Assembly (NCBI GenBank): GCA_009926135.1
Contig: RFPL01000001.1
Location: 62,001-126,000, forward strand
Direction of reading: 5' to 3'
DNA: 64,000 nucleotides
Source of the DNA: Sphingomonadaceae bacterium
GTDB lineage: Bacteria > Pseudomonadota > Alphaproteobacteria > Sphingomonadales > Sphingomonadaceae
This document shows, piece after piece, positions 27,107 to 35,515 of the stretch. Position 1 is the first letter of the stretch. Each line of letters starts with the position of its first letter. The position numbers and the translations under genes were made by a program. The notes under the pieces are model-generated. The model made no database searches. It was not told where the DNA came from and worked only from the letters and a program-made list of their open reading frames with translations.

Positions 27107-27578
27107 CGGCACGGCCAGCGGCGCGGCGCTGCACTGGCGTGCGCTCGAAGGCCTGTACGCATCGGCACCGATCAACCGGCTGTTCGAATCCGAGCTGGCG
27201 GTTACCGGTGAAGGTGCGGCACGGATCAGCTTCATGGTCGACGAGCGCTGCTTTCACGCCGCTGGCGCGGCCCACGGCACAATTTACTTCAAGATGCTCG
27301 ACGATGCGGCGTTCTATGCCGCGAACACCCTGGTGACGGACCGCTTCCTGCTGACCACCGCCTTCAACCTCCATTTCACCAAGCCGGTCCGCTCTGGCCG
27401 GGTCGTGGCCGAGGGCCGCTGGATTTCGGGCCGCAAGCGCGTGCTGGTGGCAGAGAGCCGGCTGGTCGATGCCGAGGGTGAAGAGATTGGTCGGGGCACC
27501 GGCACGTTCATGCGTAGCCGGATCGCGCTGTCGGGCCTGCCCGGCTATGCCGCCAGGCTCGAGGCAGCAGCAGGCTGA
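27081..27578 (+). CDS. PaaI-type hotdog-fold thioesterase
   Basis: A 165-residue hotdog-fold protein. HAAGAAHGTIYFKMLDDAAFYAANT is the helix-loop with the motif HG-x-D/E-like region of PaaI thioesterases; FNLHFTKPVRSGRVVAEGRW is the conserved strand pair. It probably hydrolyses an acyl-CoA. ATG 27081 lies within the end of ptsN. An upstream ATG at 27066 adds five residues. Confidence 0.85.
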   Translation: MSSTATLPDGTASGAALHWRALEGLYASAPINRLFESELAVTGEGAARISFMVDERCFHAAGAAHGTIYFKMLDDAAFYAANTLVTDRFLLTTAFNLHFTKPVRSGRVVAEGRWISGRKRVLVAESRLVDAEGEEIGRGTGTFMRSRIALSGLPGYAARLEAAAG

Positions 27579-27610
27579 GCGCCGAGCCGCGCCTGCCCGC
27601 GCACATTGAG

Positions 27611-27910
27611 GTGGGCGCCCTGATCCGCCGGGCCGGAGCCGAAGGCGGTTTCGCGAGCGTGCTGCAAAAAGGTGAACAGGATGCCGGGACAATCCTTGTC
27701 GTACTGACTGAACGCGGCGGCAACGGCCGGGTCTATGAACGCATGCCGCAGGCCGATGGTAGCCGCGACTGGACACTCACTCGCCGCGAAGATCCCGAAA
27801 ACAAACGCGAACTGGATGAATGGCTGGCGCGGCGCGGTAACCAGGACCCCGACTTGTGGATTGTCGAACTGGATATCGCGAATGGTGAACGCTTCATCGG
27901 AATAACCTGA
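27611..27910 (+). CDS. DUF1491 family protein (start uncertain; possible CTG start at 27575)
   Basis: Small alphaproteobacterial protein of unknown role. From GTG 27611 it is 99 residues: GALIRRAGAEGGFASVLQKGEQDAGTI through DLWIVELDIANGERF, a clear DUF1491 pattern. The frame continues upstream with family-like sequence (SAEPRLPAHIEV) but holds no ATG, GTG or TTG before a CTG at 27575, which overlaps the thioesterase stop as CTGA (27575-27578). Homologues known to me begin about twelve residues before GALIRR, so the CTG may be the true start (111 residues). Family assignment is sure, start is not. Confidence 0.8.
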   Translation: MGALIRRAGAEGGFASVLQKGEQDAGTILVVLTERGGNGRVYERMPQADGSRDWTLTRREDPENKRELDEWLARRGNQDPDLWIVELDIANGERFIGIT

Positions 27911-28118
27911 ACGCCAGATTGACTTTGCTGCACTGCGGAAAGAAGGGGCCGGACCTTTGTTTGTGCGCAGGCGGCGCGAGGGGCGTTCAGGCCACTCATG
28001 CTAGCACGCAGACGGGGGACAACCGGCAGGTTTTCTGGCCGAGGGCAGACTGATCCAGGTTTTTCAGCCCCCGTCCCATCCTGCGCCAGGTGCGTCCACC
28101 GCCCAATAAGACGGACGA

Positions 28119-28769
28119 ATGCGCCGCATATTTAACAGTACCAAACTTAACCGCGCCAGCGTTCTTGCTGTCGCGGCAAGTGCAATGATGATCATTGCAA
28201 GCGCCGACGGTTCGGGCGCAGCAGCGGAGAGCAGAGCTCCCGTTGCGATCGAGACAGAATCAGCCCTCCCCATGATCTCCGAGCCGATGGTCCAGCCGCT
28301 GCCCCAGGACAGCGTGACGGGTGCCGCTGCCGTGACAGATCAGGATGCCGCTCCCGCGCTCAGCCTGGCCGAATTGGTGGCCAGCCAGCCCCAGCCGGCT
28401 GAACTATCGCGCGAGTTGAATTGTCTTGCCACTGCGATCTACCATGAAGCCAAGGGCGAAACGCTCAATGGCCAGCTGGCGGTGGGCCGGGTGATCGTGG
28501 CCCGCTCTAAGTCGGGCCGCTTCCCGGATTCATACTGCGGCGTGGTGTTCCAGCCTTCGCAGTTTTCCTTCGTCCGTGGCAACAGCCTGCCCACCGGCCC
28601 GCGCACGGCGAAGCAGTGGAAGAATGCTGTAGCCGTGGCCCAGATTGCCCACGAAGGCACCTGGCAGAGCCCGGTCGAGGGTGCGCTGTTCTTCCACGCA
28701 GCCTATGTCAGCCCCGGCTGGCGGCTGACCCGCATGGCGCGGGTCGATAACCACGTGTTCTATCGGTAA
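28119..28769 (+). CDS. Cell wall hydrolase (SleB-like, Hydrolase_2)
   Basis: A 216-residue exported peptidoglycan hydrolase. It has an N-terminal signal or anchor (residues 10-36), a low-complexity linker to about residue 95, then the SleB/CwlJ catalytic domain: NCLATAIYHEAKGE with probable catalytic Glu110, then LAVGRVIVARSKSGRFPDSYCGVVFQ and the late ALFFHAAYVSPGW. The ATG at 28119 is preceded by a 208 bp gap from DUF1491 in which no other gene is seen. A hairpin terminator follows at once. Confidence 0.88.
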   Translation: MRRIFNSTKLNRASVLAVAASAMMIIASADGSGAAAESRAPVAIETESALPMISEPMVQPLPQDSVTGAAAVTDQDAAPALSLAELVASQPQPAELSRELNCLATAIYHEAKGETLNGQLAVGRVIVARSKSGRFPDSYCGVVFQPSQFSFVRGNSLPTGPRTAKQWKNAVAVAQIAHEGTWQSPVEGALFFHAAYVSPGWRLTRMARVDNHVFYR

Positions 28770-28776
28770 ACGGGTT

Positions 28777-28803
28777 GGGGGGCTGCGGCCCCCCTTCTCT
28801 TGT
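28777..28803. terminator. Hairpin terminator between convergent genes
   Basis: GGGGGGC (28777-28783), loop TGCG, GCCCCCC (28788-28794), then TTCTCTTGT on the plus strand. It ends the cell-wall hydrolase transcript and may also act at the end of xthA. Confidence 0.75.
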
Positions 28804-29582
28804 CAGACGACCGGATGGAGTTCGATCCAGACCGGGGCGTGATCGCTCGCCTTTTCCCGACCGCGATATTCCTTGTCGACGCCGCAGGCCTTCAATCGGT
28901 CCGCCAGTTCAGGCGAGAGCAGCGCATGATCGATCCGGAAGCCGTGATCGCGCTGCCAGGCTCCGGCCTGGTAATCCCAGAAGGTCCAGACCCCGCCGCC
29001 CGGATTATGCGTGGCAATCGCATCGGTCCAGCCGTCAGCCAGTAGCCGCATGTAGGCATCGCGCGAGGCGGGCTGCATCAGCGCGTCGTCGGCCATGGCG
29101 GCCGGTGCCCAGACATCGCGGTCGGTCGGGATCACGTTGTAATCTCCCAGCACAACGGCCGGCACTTCTTCGGCCATGATCGCCTGCATCCGCGTGCGCA
29201 GTCGCTCCATCCACGCCAGCTTGTAATCGAACTTTGGTCCTGGCTGGGGATTGCCGTTGGGCAGATAGATATTGACGATCCGGGTCTCGAACACCTCCAC
29301 TTCGAGGTAGCGGGCATGTTCGTCGGTCGGATCGCCCGGCAGACCCTGCTGGATGACCTGCGGGGTTGTACCATCGGCCAGCACGGCCACACCATTGAAG
29401 CCCTTTTGCCCGTGCCAGACGGCGTGATAGCCGATCTTCTCGAACTCGGCGGCGGGAAAGCCCTCGTCCTGGGTCTTGATCTCCTGCAGGCAGGCGACCG
29501 CCGGACGGGTTTCTTCCAGCCATTCAAGTAGGCGCGGCAGACGCGCCTTGATCCCGTTGATGTTGAAGCTGGCTATCCGCAT
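28803..29582 (-). CDS. xthA: Exodeoxyribonuclease III
   Basis: Mg2+-dependent AP endonuclease and 3' exonuclease for base-excision repair, 259 residues. MRIASFNINGIKARL, CLQEIKTQD, NIYLPNGNP, LGDYNVIPTDRD and the final KASDHAPVWIEL are the EEP-family catalytic blocks. It lies 7 bp after erpA on the same strand, a pairing seen in other Alphaproteobacteria. Confidence 0.96.
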   Translation of the reverse strand: MRIASFNINGIKARLPRLLEWLEETRPAVACLQEIKTQDEGFPAAEFEKIGYHAVWHGQKGFNGVAVLADGTTPQVIQQGLPGDPTDEHARYLEVEVFETRIVNIYLPNGNPQPGPKFDYKLAWMERLRTRMQAIMAEEVPAVVLGDYNVIPTDRDVWAPAAMADDALMQPASRDAYMRLLADGWTDAIATHNPGGGVWTFWDYQAGAWQRDHGFRIDHALLSPELADRLKACGVDKEYRGREKASDHAPVWIELHPVV

Positions 29583-29589
29583 TCAGGAT

Positions 29590-29922
29590 TCAGACGGCAA
29601 AGCTGGAACCGCAGCCGCAGCCGGCGGCGGCAAGCGGATTTTCAACCTTGAAGGCTGAACCGCCAAGCGAATCCACGAAGTCCACGACGCTTCCGGCCAC
29701 CAGATCGAGGCTGACCGGATCGACCACCAGCTTTACGCCATCGGTTTCGACCACAAGGTCATCATCATCGATGCTTTCGGCCAGGCCAAAGCGGTACTGA
29801 AAACCGGAGCAGCCGCCGCCTTCCACCGCCAGACGCAGCGCGGCCGGCTTGCCTTGCTTTTCGGCAATCAGCGCAATCCGCGCGGCAGCCGAGGGGCTGA
29901 GGGTCATTGTCGGTGCGTCCAT
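29590..29922 (-). CDS. erpA: Iron-sulfur cluster insertion protein ErpA
   Basis: A-type carrier that delivers Fe-S clusters to apoproteins, 110 residues. The three ligand cysteines are Cys38 (GGGCSGFQY), Cys102 and Cys104 (AGCGCGSSF). ATG 29922 used; Met6 is a possible alternative. It is distinct from the sufA-type gene at 58590. Confidence 0.92.
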   Translation of the reverse strand: MDAPTMTLSPSAAARIALIAEKQGKPAALRLAVEGGGCSGFQYRFGLAESIDDDDLVVETDGVKLVVDPVSLDLVAGSVVDFVDSLGGSAFKVENPLAAAGCGCGSSFAV

Positions 29923-29971
29923 GGGCTCGATGTAAGCTGCGTGGGCCCCGCCCGCAAGGCTGGTGACCGGC

Positions 29972-30400
29972 TCAGGCGCTCTGGATGTAGCTGCGCATGG
30001 CCTGGGCTTCGGATTCGATCCGTTCGATCCGATACTTCACCAGATCGCCGATCGAGATGAAGCCGATCATCGCCCCGCCGCGCACTACTGGCAGGTGCCG
30101 GATCCGCCGGCGGGTCATCAGCCCCAGCGCTTCGAGCACTTCGGTCTGCGGATCGACCGAGATCACCGGCGCCGTCATCACGGCACCAACCGGGCCGTCG
30201 AGCATGGCCGGGCCGTTCTGCGCCAAGCCATGGACCACATCGCGCTCCGAAAAGATCCCGGCGATCGTGCCGTCCTGCATCACTGGCAGGGCACCGATTC
30301 GCTTCTCGGCCAGCAGGGCGACGGCATCACGCACCGATGCGACCGCGTCGATGGAGATGATGGGGCCACTGCGCCCCTCGATCAGGCGGGCAATAGTCAT
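29972..30400 (-). CDS. Tandem CBS domain protein
   Basis: A 142-residue protein made of two CBS motifs (about 8-62 and 73-130), a module that binds adenine nucleotides. VRDAVALLAEKRIGALPVMQDGTIAGIFSERDVVHGLA and VLEALGLMTRRRIRHLPVVRGGAMIGFISIGDLVKYRI are textbook repeats. No partner domain is attached, so it is probably a stand-alone sensor. Confidence 0.92.
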   Translation of the reverse strand: MTIARLIEGRSGPIISIDAVASVRDAVALLAEKRIGALPVMQDGTIAGIFSERDVVHGLAQNGPAMLDGPVGAVMTAPVISVDPQTEVLEALGLMTRRRIRHLPVVRGGAMIGFISIGDLVKYRIERIESEAQAMRSYIQSA

Positions 30401-30510
30401 GGCGATACTCCCCTCTAGATCCCGGAAGATGACACGATCTGTGCGGATTGGCGAGTCCGGGACTAACGTCCACTTGCATCGCGCCGGCGAGGGGCGCAGA
30501 GGCGGCGGCC

Positions 30511-30777
30511 ATGTCCCGTTCTCCGCTCGAAAACCCCGAAATCGCCGCGATTGCCTGGTCGCGCTACAAGCGGCTGCTAAAGCGCTGGAGCCTGGTGACC
30601 CTGGCAGTCTGCATCGTCCTGATCGCTTACCTGGCCTGGGAATTCGGCCTGCCCTCGATCCATCTCTACATCGCCAGCGTGCTGGGGATCGCCGGGGTAA
30701 TCATGCTGACGGTGGCACTGATGGCGCTGCTGTTCCTTTCCAGCGGCACTGGTCACGACGAATCGATCGACGACTGA
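30511..30777 (+). CDS. Small two-helix membrane protein, unknown
   Basis: An 88-residue protein with two hydrophobic segments (about 28-48 and 54-77) between a basic N-terminal region (RYKRLLKRW) and an acidic tail (GTGHDESIDD). I recognise no family. The ATG at 30511 was chosen because hydrophilic residues and the first membrane helix follow; a longer frame from 30448 overlaps the promoter side of the CBS gene. Confidence 0.65.
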   Translation: MSRSPLENPEIAAIAWSRYKRLLKRWSLVTLAVCIVLIAYLAWEFGLPSIHLYIASVLGIAGVIMLTVALMALLFLSSGTGHDESIDD

Positions 30778-30817
30778 AAATAGCGATTGGTGTGAAGGGT
30801 GCCCGCCGGGACCGGGA

Positions 30818-31207
30818 TCAGGCGGGCGGATTGAGCCGGAATTCTTCGACTGGCTGACCGCCGATCAGGTGTTCCTGGATGATCCGCTCCAGCACGTCCG
30901 GGGTGCACGAATGATACCAGGTTGGCCCGGGCCATACGACGGCGACCGGCCCGGCGGCGCAGACCCGCAGGCAGCCAACCTTGTTGCGCAGCACCCCGGT
31001 ATGGCCGCCAAGCCCCAGTTCGCCCAGCCGCTTCTTCAGGAATAGCCAGGCCGCGTGACCCGTGGCTCGGTCGCAGCACTTTGGCTCTTCGGGATCGGCG
31101 CAGAGGAAGATTTGCCAGCGCGTGTCGAATCCGCCCAGCCGGGCGAGCGTGCGCTCAGCCGTTTCGATTTCGATCGGACTGGAAATCGGATCGGGCAGGG
31201 CCTTCAG
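30818..31207 (-). CDS. [2Fe-2S] thioredoxin-like ferredoxin domain protein, probable CTG start
   Basis: The minus strand encodes 129 residues of a thioredoxin-like [2Fe-2S] ferredoxin: [20 protein letters not shown], then [30 protein letters not shown] and [17 protein letters not shown]. Ligands would be Cys36, Cys44 or 45, Cys79 and Cys83. The frame has no ATG, GTG or TTG between the preceding region and the first conserved residues. The best start is CTG at 31207, overlapping the popZ stop as CTGA (31204-31207). It probably carries electrons. The coding call is firm from the motifs; the start is inference. Confidence 0.8.
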   Translation of the reverse strand: MKALPDPISSPIEIETAERTLARLGGFDTRWQIFLCADPEEPKCCDRATGHAAWLFLKKRLGELGLGGHTGVLRNKVGCLRVCAAGPVAVVWPGPTWYHSCTPDVLERIIQEHLIGGQPVEEFRLNPPA

Positions 31208-31644
31208 CCCTTTTTGCCGACGATCCGGGCGATCTCGGCCGCGACCATCCGCTCAACCAGCGGTGGCAGGTTCTTGTCGAGCCATTGGGCCAAGGCCGGG
31301 CGCAGCAATTCGCGGGTCAGCCCTTCAAGCGAGGTTTCGCCCGAACGGACAATCTGCGGCGGCACGCCTGGTTCGGCGAGCATGGCCAGTGCCGCGAGCG
31401 ATTCGCGCATCGAGCTGGCGGTATTTTCGGGCAGCAGCGGCGCTTCCTCCGCATCGTCCTCGACCAATTCGGCGGTTGCATCGAGCTCGAACACGTCGTC
31501 CTCGGCCTCAGCTTCGCTGGCCTTGATGCCGCGTTCCTCGCGCTCCCTGCGTTCCACGGCGGCATCGGCGCGATTGTCGCGCGCGATCACCTTCTTGATC
31601 GAATCCAGGATCTCTTCGACCGACGGTTCACTCGCCTGGCGCAT
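31204..31644 (-). CDS. popZ: PopZ family protein (DUF2497), polar organising protein
   Basis: A 146-residue acidic protein. The N-terminal helix [15 protein letters not shown] and C-terminal [35 protein letters not shown] are the two conserved ends of the PopZ/DUF2497 family, separated by an acidic, disordered middle ([25 protein letters not shown] is part of it). In Caulobacter PopZ forms a polar matrix that anchors ParB-parS. ATG 31644 chosen; 13 further upstream codons lack conservation. In many relatives valS follows; here a [2Fe-2S] protein does. Confidence 0.85.
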   Translation of the reverse strand: MRQASEPSVEEILDSIKKVIARDNRADAAVERREREERGIKASEAEAEDDVFELDATAELVEDDAEEAPLLPENTASSMRESLAALAMLAEPGVPPQIVRSGETSLEGLTRELLRPALAQWLDKNLPPLVERMVAAEIARIVGKKG

Positions 31645-31679
31645 GGCCTTACCCCCATTTGTCCCGGTCAGGGACAGAA

Positions 31680-33131
31680 TCACCTTGGGGCTACTGTCCC
31701 GTCCTGGGGCTTGGTGTCAACGGTCCGCGTGGATTGCGGCTTGGGTGCGGGGTCACTGGCCCAGTCCCAGATATTGCCGGAGACGCGTTTATAATTGGCA
31801 ACCGGATCGTAGAGCGCGCCGCCATCAAGCGCCAGATCGCGCGCCTCGGCCTTGCCCATGGCGGCCAGCAGGTTGAACCCGGCGACATAGGAATTGCGCT
31901 GCGCCGTGACGAGCTGGACCTGCGCGTTCAGCAGTTCCTGCTCGGCATTGAGGATGTCGAGGACGGTGCGGTTGCCGACCGTGTTCTCGGCCTTCACGCC
32001 CTCAAGGCTGAGCTTGGCGGCATCGACCGCGGACTGCGAGGATTCGATGATCTCGCGGCTGGCCTGCCAGCTGGCATAAGCGGCGCGGACGCCGGAGATG
32101 ACCTGGCGCTCGATCGCGATTTCCTGCTCGAGCGTCGCGCCTTCGCGGGCCTGCGCCTGACGGCGCTGAGCTGCCGGCAGGCCGCCCTGGAACAATGGAA
32201 TCGAAGCACGGACCCCGGCCTGACCGGTCGTCGCCGACTGGTTCACCAGTGGGGAGCCCCCGCCCAGCGTGCCGTGGTAATCGGTATAGTCGGCCCCGGC
32301 GAAGACACTGACGCGCGGCAGGCGCCCGGCACCCGAGACCGCAGTATCGAAACCGGCGGCCTTGCTCCGCTGGCGCGCAGCGAGCAGATCGGGGTTCGAA
32401 TCGAGTGCGACCTGGACGGCGCTTTCGACGTCGGCCGGCAGGCCCGGCAACGGCGGCGGCGCCTGAAGATCAACGGGTTCCTTGCCGACGACCGCGATGT
32501 AACGCTCGCGCGCTGCCACCAATTGCGCTTCGGCCGAACGGGCCTGACCGCGCGCAAGGCTGAGGCGCGCCTGCGACTGGGCAACGTCAGTGCGAGTAAG
32601 ATCGCCGATCTCGAAGCGGTCACGGGTGGCTTGAAGGTTGACCTCGAGCACCCCGACCTGGCCGCGGCTCAGCCCGACCACGGCCTGGCCCAGGATCACA
32701 TCCATATATGCGGCCACGGTCTGGCTGAAGACTTCGGTCTCGGCGCCGCGCAAATCGGCGCGGCCGGCTTCGACCCGGGTCTTGGCGGCACTGATCGAAT
32801 TGCGGATCGCTCCGCCTGCATAAAGCGGCATGCCGGCAGTCAGATCGGCCGTGGTCGCGCGTTCCGGTCCGCCAAGCGGGCCACCCACGCTGGAGGCTGA
32901 CCGCTTGACGAATTCGGTGTGCGCCGCGGCACCGCTCAACGTCGGCAAGGCGGCGGAGCGGGCAATTGGCACGCCGGCATCGACAGCGCGCTGCTGGGCC
33001 CGGGCCGCCTGCAGATTGGGATTGGTGTTGTAAGCCAGAACCAGCGCTTCGCGCAGATCGTCGGCAAGAGCCGGCGCTGCCGCCAGTCCGATTCCCGCCA
33101 GCAGGATTGCCCGCCCAAGCCGATTGGCCAT
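31680..33131 (-). CDS. tolC: TolC family outer-membrane channel
   Basis: Outer-membrane efflux and type I secretion channel, 483 residues. Signal peptide 1-23 (PALADDL). Two TolC/OEP repeats: the first from DLREALVLAYNTNPNLQAARAQ, the second from ESAVQVALDSNPDLLAARQR, each with beta-strand and long coiled helices. The conserved TVGNRTVLDILNAEQELLNAQ region is near the end. It lies 2 bp after the pcm-like gene and 35 bp before popZ. Confidence 0.93.
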   Translation of the reverse strand: MANRLGRAILLAGIGLAAAPALADDLREALVLAYNTNPNLQAARAQQRAVDAGVPIARSAALPTLSGAAAHTEFVKRSASSVGGPLGGPERATTADLTAGMPLYAGGAIRNSISAAKTRVEAGRADLRGAETEVFSQTVAAYMDVILGQAVVGLSRGQVGVLEVNLQATRDRFEIGDLTRTDVAQSQARLSLARGQARSAEAQLVAARERYIAVVGKEPVDLQAPPPLPGLPADVESAVQVALDSNPDLLAARQRSKAAGFDTAVSGAGRLPRVSVFAGADYTDYHGTLGGGSPLVNQSATTGQAGVRASIPLFQGGLPAAQRRQAQAREGATLEQEIAIERQVISGVRAAYASWQASREIIESSQSAVDAAKLSLEGVKAENTVGNRTVLDILNAEQELLNAQVQLVTAQRNSYVAGFNLLAAMGKAEARDLALDGGALYDPVANYKRVSGNIWDWASDPAPKPQSTRTVDTKPQDGTVAPR

Positions 33132-33133
33132 GC

Positions 33134-33736
33134 TTAGAAGCTCCACCGTTTCGGTGCGGCGAATTCGGCCAGCACCGGGATTCCCATCTCGGCCAGCGGC
33201 AAAAGTGCCACGGCCCCGGCGGCCTTGCGACCGGTGGCCAGACGCGTCACCCCGCGTTCGACCAGACCCGTTACAATTCGACCAGCGTCTTCCAGCCGGG
33301 CACCAAGCGTATCGGGCAATTGTTCGATCGCGCCGTCGATCAGGACCAGGCTGTAGCTGCCCTTGACCTTGCCGGCTGCGGCATCGGCGGCACTGATCGT
33401 GGTCACCTTGGCTACCAAGCCATTCAGCAGCGCGGCGAGGTAGCCGCTGCCGCACGATACCAGCAGCACTGTGTCATCGCTGCGCAAATCGGCTTCGATC
33501 AGCATCCGGCCATGGAACAGCGGCGCGGCCAGGGCGTGGCCATCGTCCAGCGGAATCGCGCGGTCGATATAGGCATGGGCGCGGGCGGCGGCCGGGACAT
33601 GATCCTCACGCGCGACGCGGGCGAAGGCTTCAAGCACGGCAGGATCGTTGACCCCGCTGGTGCGCAGCTGGCTGTCAATCATCGCGCGGCGGGCGGCGGC
33701 AAGATCGGTGCCCGGACGCTCGGCAGTGATAGTCAT
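33134..33736 (-). CDS. Protein-L-isoaspartate O-methyltransferase family protein, shortened
   Basis: A 200-residue protein. The N-terminal half is typical (AARRAMIDSQLRTSGVNDPAVLEAFARVAREDHVP; ALAAPLFHGRMLIEAD). The SAM loop at about 95-99 is SCGSGY instead of the usual GTGSGY. Between it and LVLIDGAIEQLP (130-141) there are only about 30 residues, where the family has a longer stretch with the acidic ribose-binding residue and the V-GDG motif. Activity as a repair methyltransferase is therefore doubtful. ATG 33736 has GAAGGG upstream. A pcm-like gene before tolC is common in Alphaproteobacteria. Confidence 0.8.
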   Translation of the reverse strand: MTITAERPGTDLAAARRAMIDSQLRTSGVNDPAVLEAFARVAREDHVPAAARAHAYIDRAIPLDDGHALAAPLFHGRMLIEADLRSDDTVLLVSCGSGYLAALLNGLVAKVTTISAADAAAGKVKGSYSLVLIDGAIEQLPDTLGARLEDAGRIVTGLVERGVTRLATGRKAAGAVALLPLAEMGIPVLAEFAAPKRWSF

Positions 33737-33892
33737 GATTAAACCCTTCTCTACGGGCTGTATTGCACAAATAACACAGCGCCGCAATCGCCTTGCTTCT
33801 AGGCGAAGCACCGGCCTGCGCCAAGCGCTTTGACGGGAGGGCCGTTCCATGACTAAAGCGCCGCAAACAACCCGTGCGAGGAACCTACGCCC

Positions 33893-35419
33893 ATGACCGA
33901 GATGGTGACGATCCGCGAGGAAGACCTGATCGAAAGCGTCGCCGACGCGCTCCAGTTCATCAGCTATTTCCACCCGATGGATTATATCCGCGCGCTGGGG
34001 GATGCTTATGAGGCCGAACAAGGCCCGGCCGCCAAGGACGCGATCGCCCAGATCCTGACCAACAGCCGGATGTGCGCCGAAGGCCATCGTCCGATTTGCC
34101 AAGACACCGGCATCGTCAACGTCTTCGTCGAATGGGGCCAGGACTGCCGGCTCGATTCCCGCCGCTCGCTCCAGGAAGTGGTCGATGAGGGCGTTCGCCG
34201 CGCCTACAACCATCCGGAAAACAAGCTGCGCGCCTCGGTCCTCGCCGATCCGGCCTTCACCCGCCGCAACACCCGCGACAACACCCCTTCCGTACTCCAC
34301 GTCACGATGGTGCCCGGCAGCAAGGTCAGCATTGATGTCGCGGCCAAGGGCGGCGGCAGTGAGAACAAGTCGAAGTTCAAGATGATGAACCCCAGCGACA
34401 ACATCGTCGACTGGGTGGTCGAAATGCTGCCGCAGATGGGCGCCGGCTGGTGCCCGCCCGGGATGCTGGGCATTGGCATTGGCGGCACGGCCGAACATTG
34501 CATGTTGCTGGCCAAGCAGGCGCTGATGGAGCCGATCGACATGGCGCAGCTCAAGCAGCGTGGGGCCCAGACCGATATCGAGGCGATGCGGATCGAGATC
34601 TTCGACAAGGTCAATGCGCTGGGCATCGGTGCCCAGGGGCTGGGCGGGCTTTCGACAATCCTTGACGTCAAGATCATGGATGCGCCGTGCCATGCCGCGT
34701 CCAAGCCGGTGGCCATGATCCCCAACTGCGCCGCCACCCGCCACGCGCACTTCACCCTTGATGGTTCGGGCCCGACCTTCCTCGAAAAGCCCAATCTCAA
34801 GGAATGGCCCGAAGTGCACTGGACGCCGGACAAGGCCGCCAAGCGGGTCAACCTCGACACCCTGACCGCCGAGGAAGTTCGCGGCTGGAAGCAAGGCGAC
34901 CGGCTGCTGCTCAATGGCAAGATGCTGACCGGCCGCGATGCCGCGCACAAGCGGATCAAGGACATGCTGGCCAAGGGCGAGCCGCTGCCGGTCGAGTTCA
35001 AGGGCCGCGCGATCTATTACGTCGGGCCGGTCGATCCGGTGATGGGCGAAGTGGTCGGCCCGGCTGGCCCGACCACGGCCACCCGCATGGACAGCTTCAC
35101 CGACATGATGTGCGACCTGGGCCTGCTGACCATGATCGGCAAGGCCGAACGCGGCCAGGGCGCGACCGAGGTGATCGCGAAGCACAAGGTTGCCTACCTG
35201 ATGGCAGTCGGCGGGGCGGCGTACCTCGTCGCCCGTGCCATCCGTGAAGCCAAGGTTGTCGGCTTTGAGGATCTGGGCATGGAAGCGATCTATGAATTCA
35301 CTGTCGAGGACATGCCGGTGACTGTCGCGGTCGACAGCGAAGGCAACAATGTCCATCAGCTCGCTCCGCTGGCCTGGAAGGAAAAGATTGCCCGCGAAGG
35401 CCTGCTGCCGGTCAAATAG
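33893..35419 (+). CDS. Fumarate hydratase, class I (Fe-S)
   Basis: TCA-cycle enzyme with an oxygen-sensitive [4Fe-4S] cluster, 508 residues. ICQDTGIVNVFVEWG, WCPPGMLGIGIGGTAEH and PNCAATRHAHFTLDGSGP supply the three cluster cysteines; ATTATRMDSFTDMM-like text near the C-terminus (TTATRMDSFTDMMC) is the beta-domain signature. Start ATG 33893 with GAGGAAC upstream. Divergent from the pcm-like gene across 156 bp. Confidence 0.95.
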   Translation: MTEMVTIREEDLIESVADALQFISYFHPMDYIRALGDAYEAEQGPAAKDAIAQILTNSRMCAEGHRPICQDTGIVNVFVEWGQDCRLDSRRSLQEVVDEGVRRAYNHPENKLRASVLADPAFTRRNTRDNTPSVLHVTMVPGSKVSIDVAAKGGGSENKSKFKMMNPSDNIVDWVVEMLPQMGAGWCPPGMLGIGIGGTAEHCMLLAKQALMEPIDMAQLKQRGAQTDIEAMRIEIFDKVNALGIGAQGLGGLSTILDVKIMDAPCHAASKPVAMIPNCAATRHAHFTLDGSGPTFLEKPNLKEWPEVHWTPDKAAKRVNLDTLTAEEVRGWKQGDRLLLNGKMLTGRDAAHKRIKDMLAKGEPLPVEFKGRAIYYVGPVDPVMGEVVGPAGPTTATRMDSFTDMMCDLGLLTMIGKAERGQGATEVIAKHKVAYLMAVGGAAYLVARAIREAKVVGFEDLGMEAIYEFTVEDMPVTVAVDSEGNNVHQLAPLAWKEKIAREGLLPVK

Positions 35420-35515
35420 GCGGCAACGGAGCAATCGGTGCGTTCGACCAATGACGCCTGCGGCTCGACCAAGCCGCTGGCGCCGCCGGTCTTTCTTCGG
35501 CTAGTCAAGAGCCCC

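Noticed and set aside
28750..28758. CACGTG core as a further parS site
   Set aside because: The flanks (ACCACGTGTTC) do not match; the same holds for CACGTG near 4003 and 18398.
33737..35434. Minus-strand open frame extending the pcm-like gene upstream
   Set aside because: It is antisense to fumarase; the real start is ATG 33736 with a good ribosome site.
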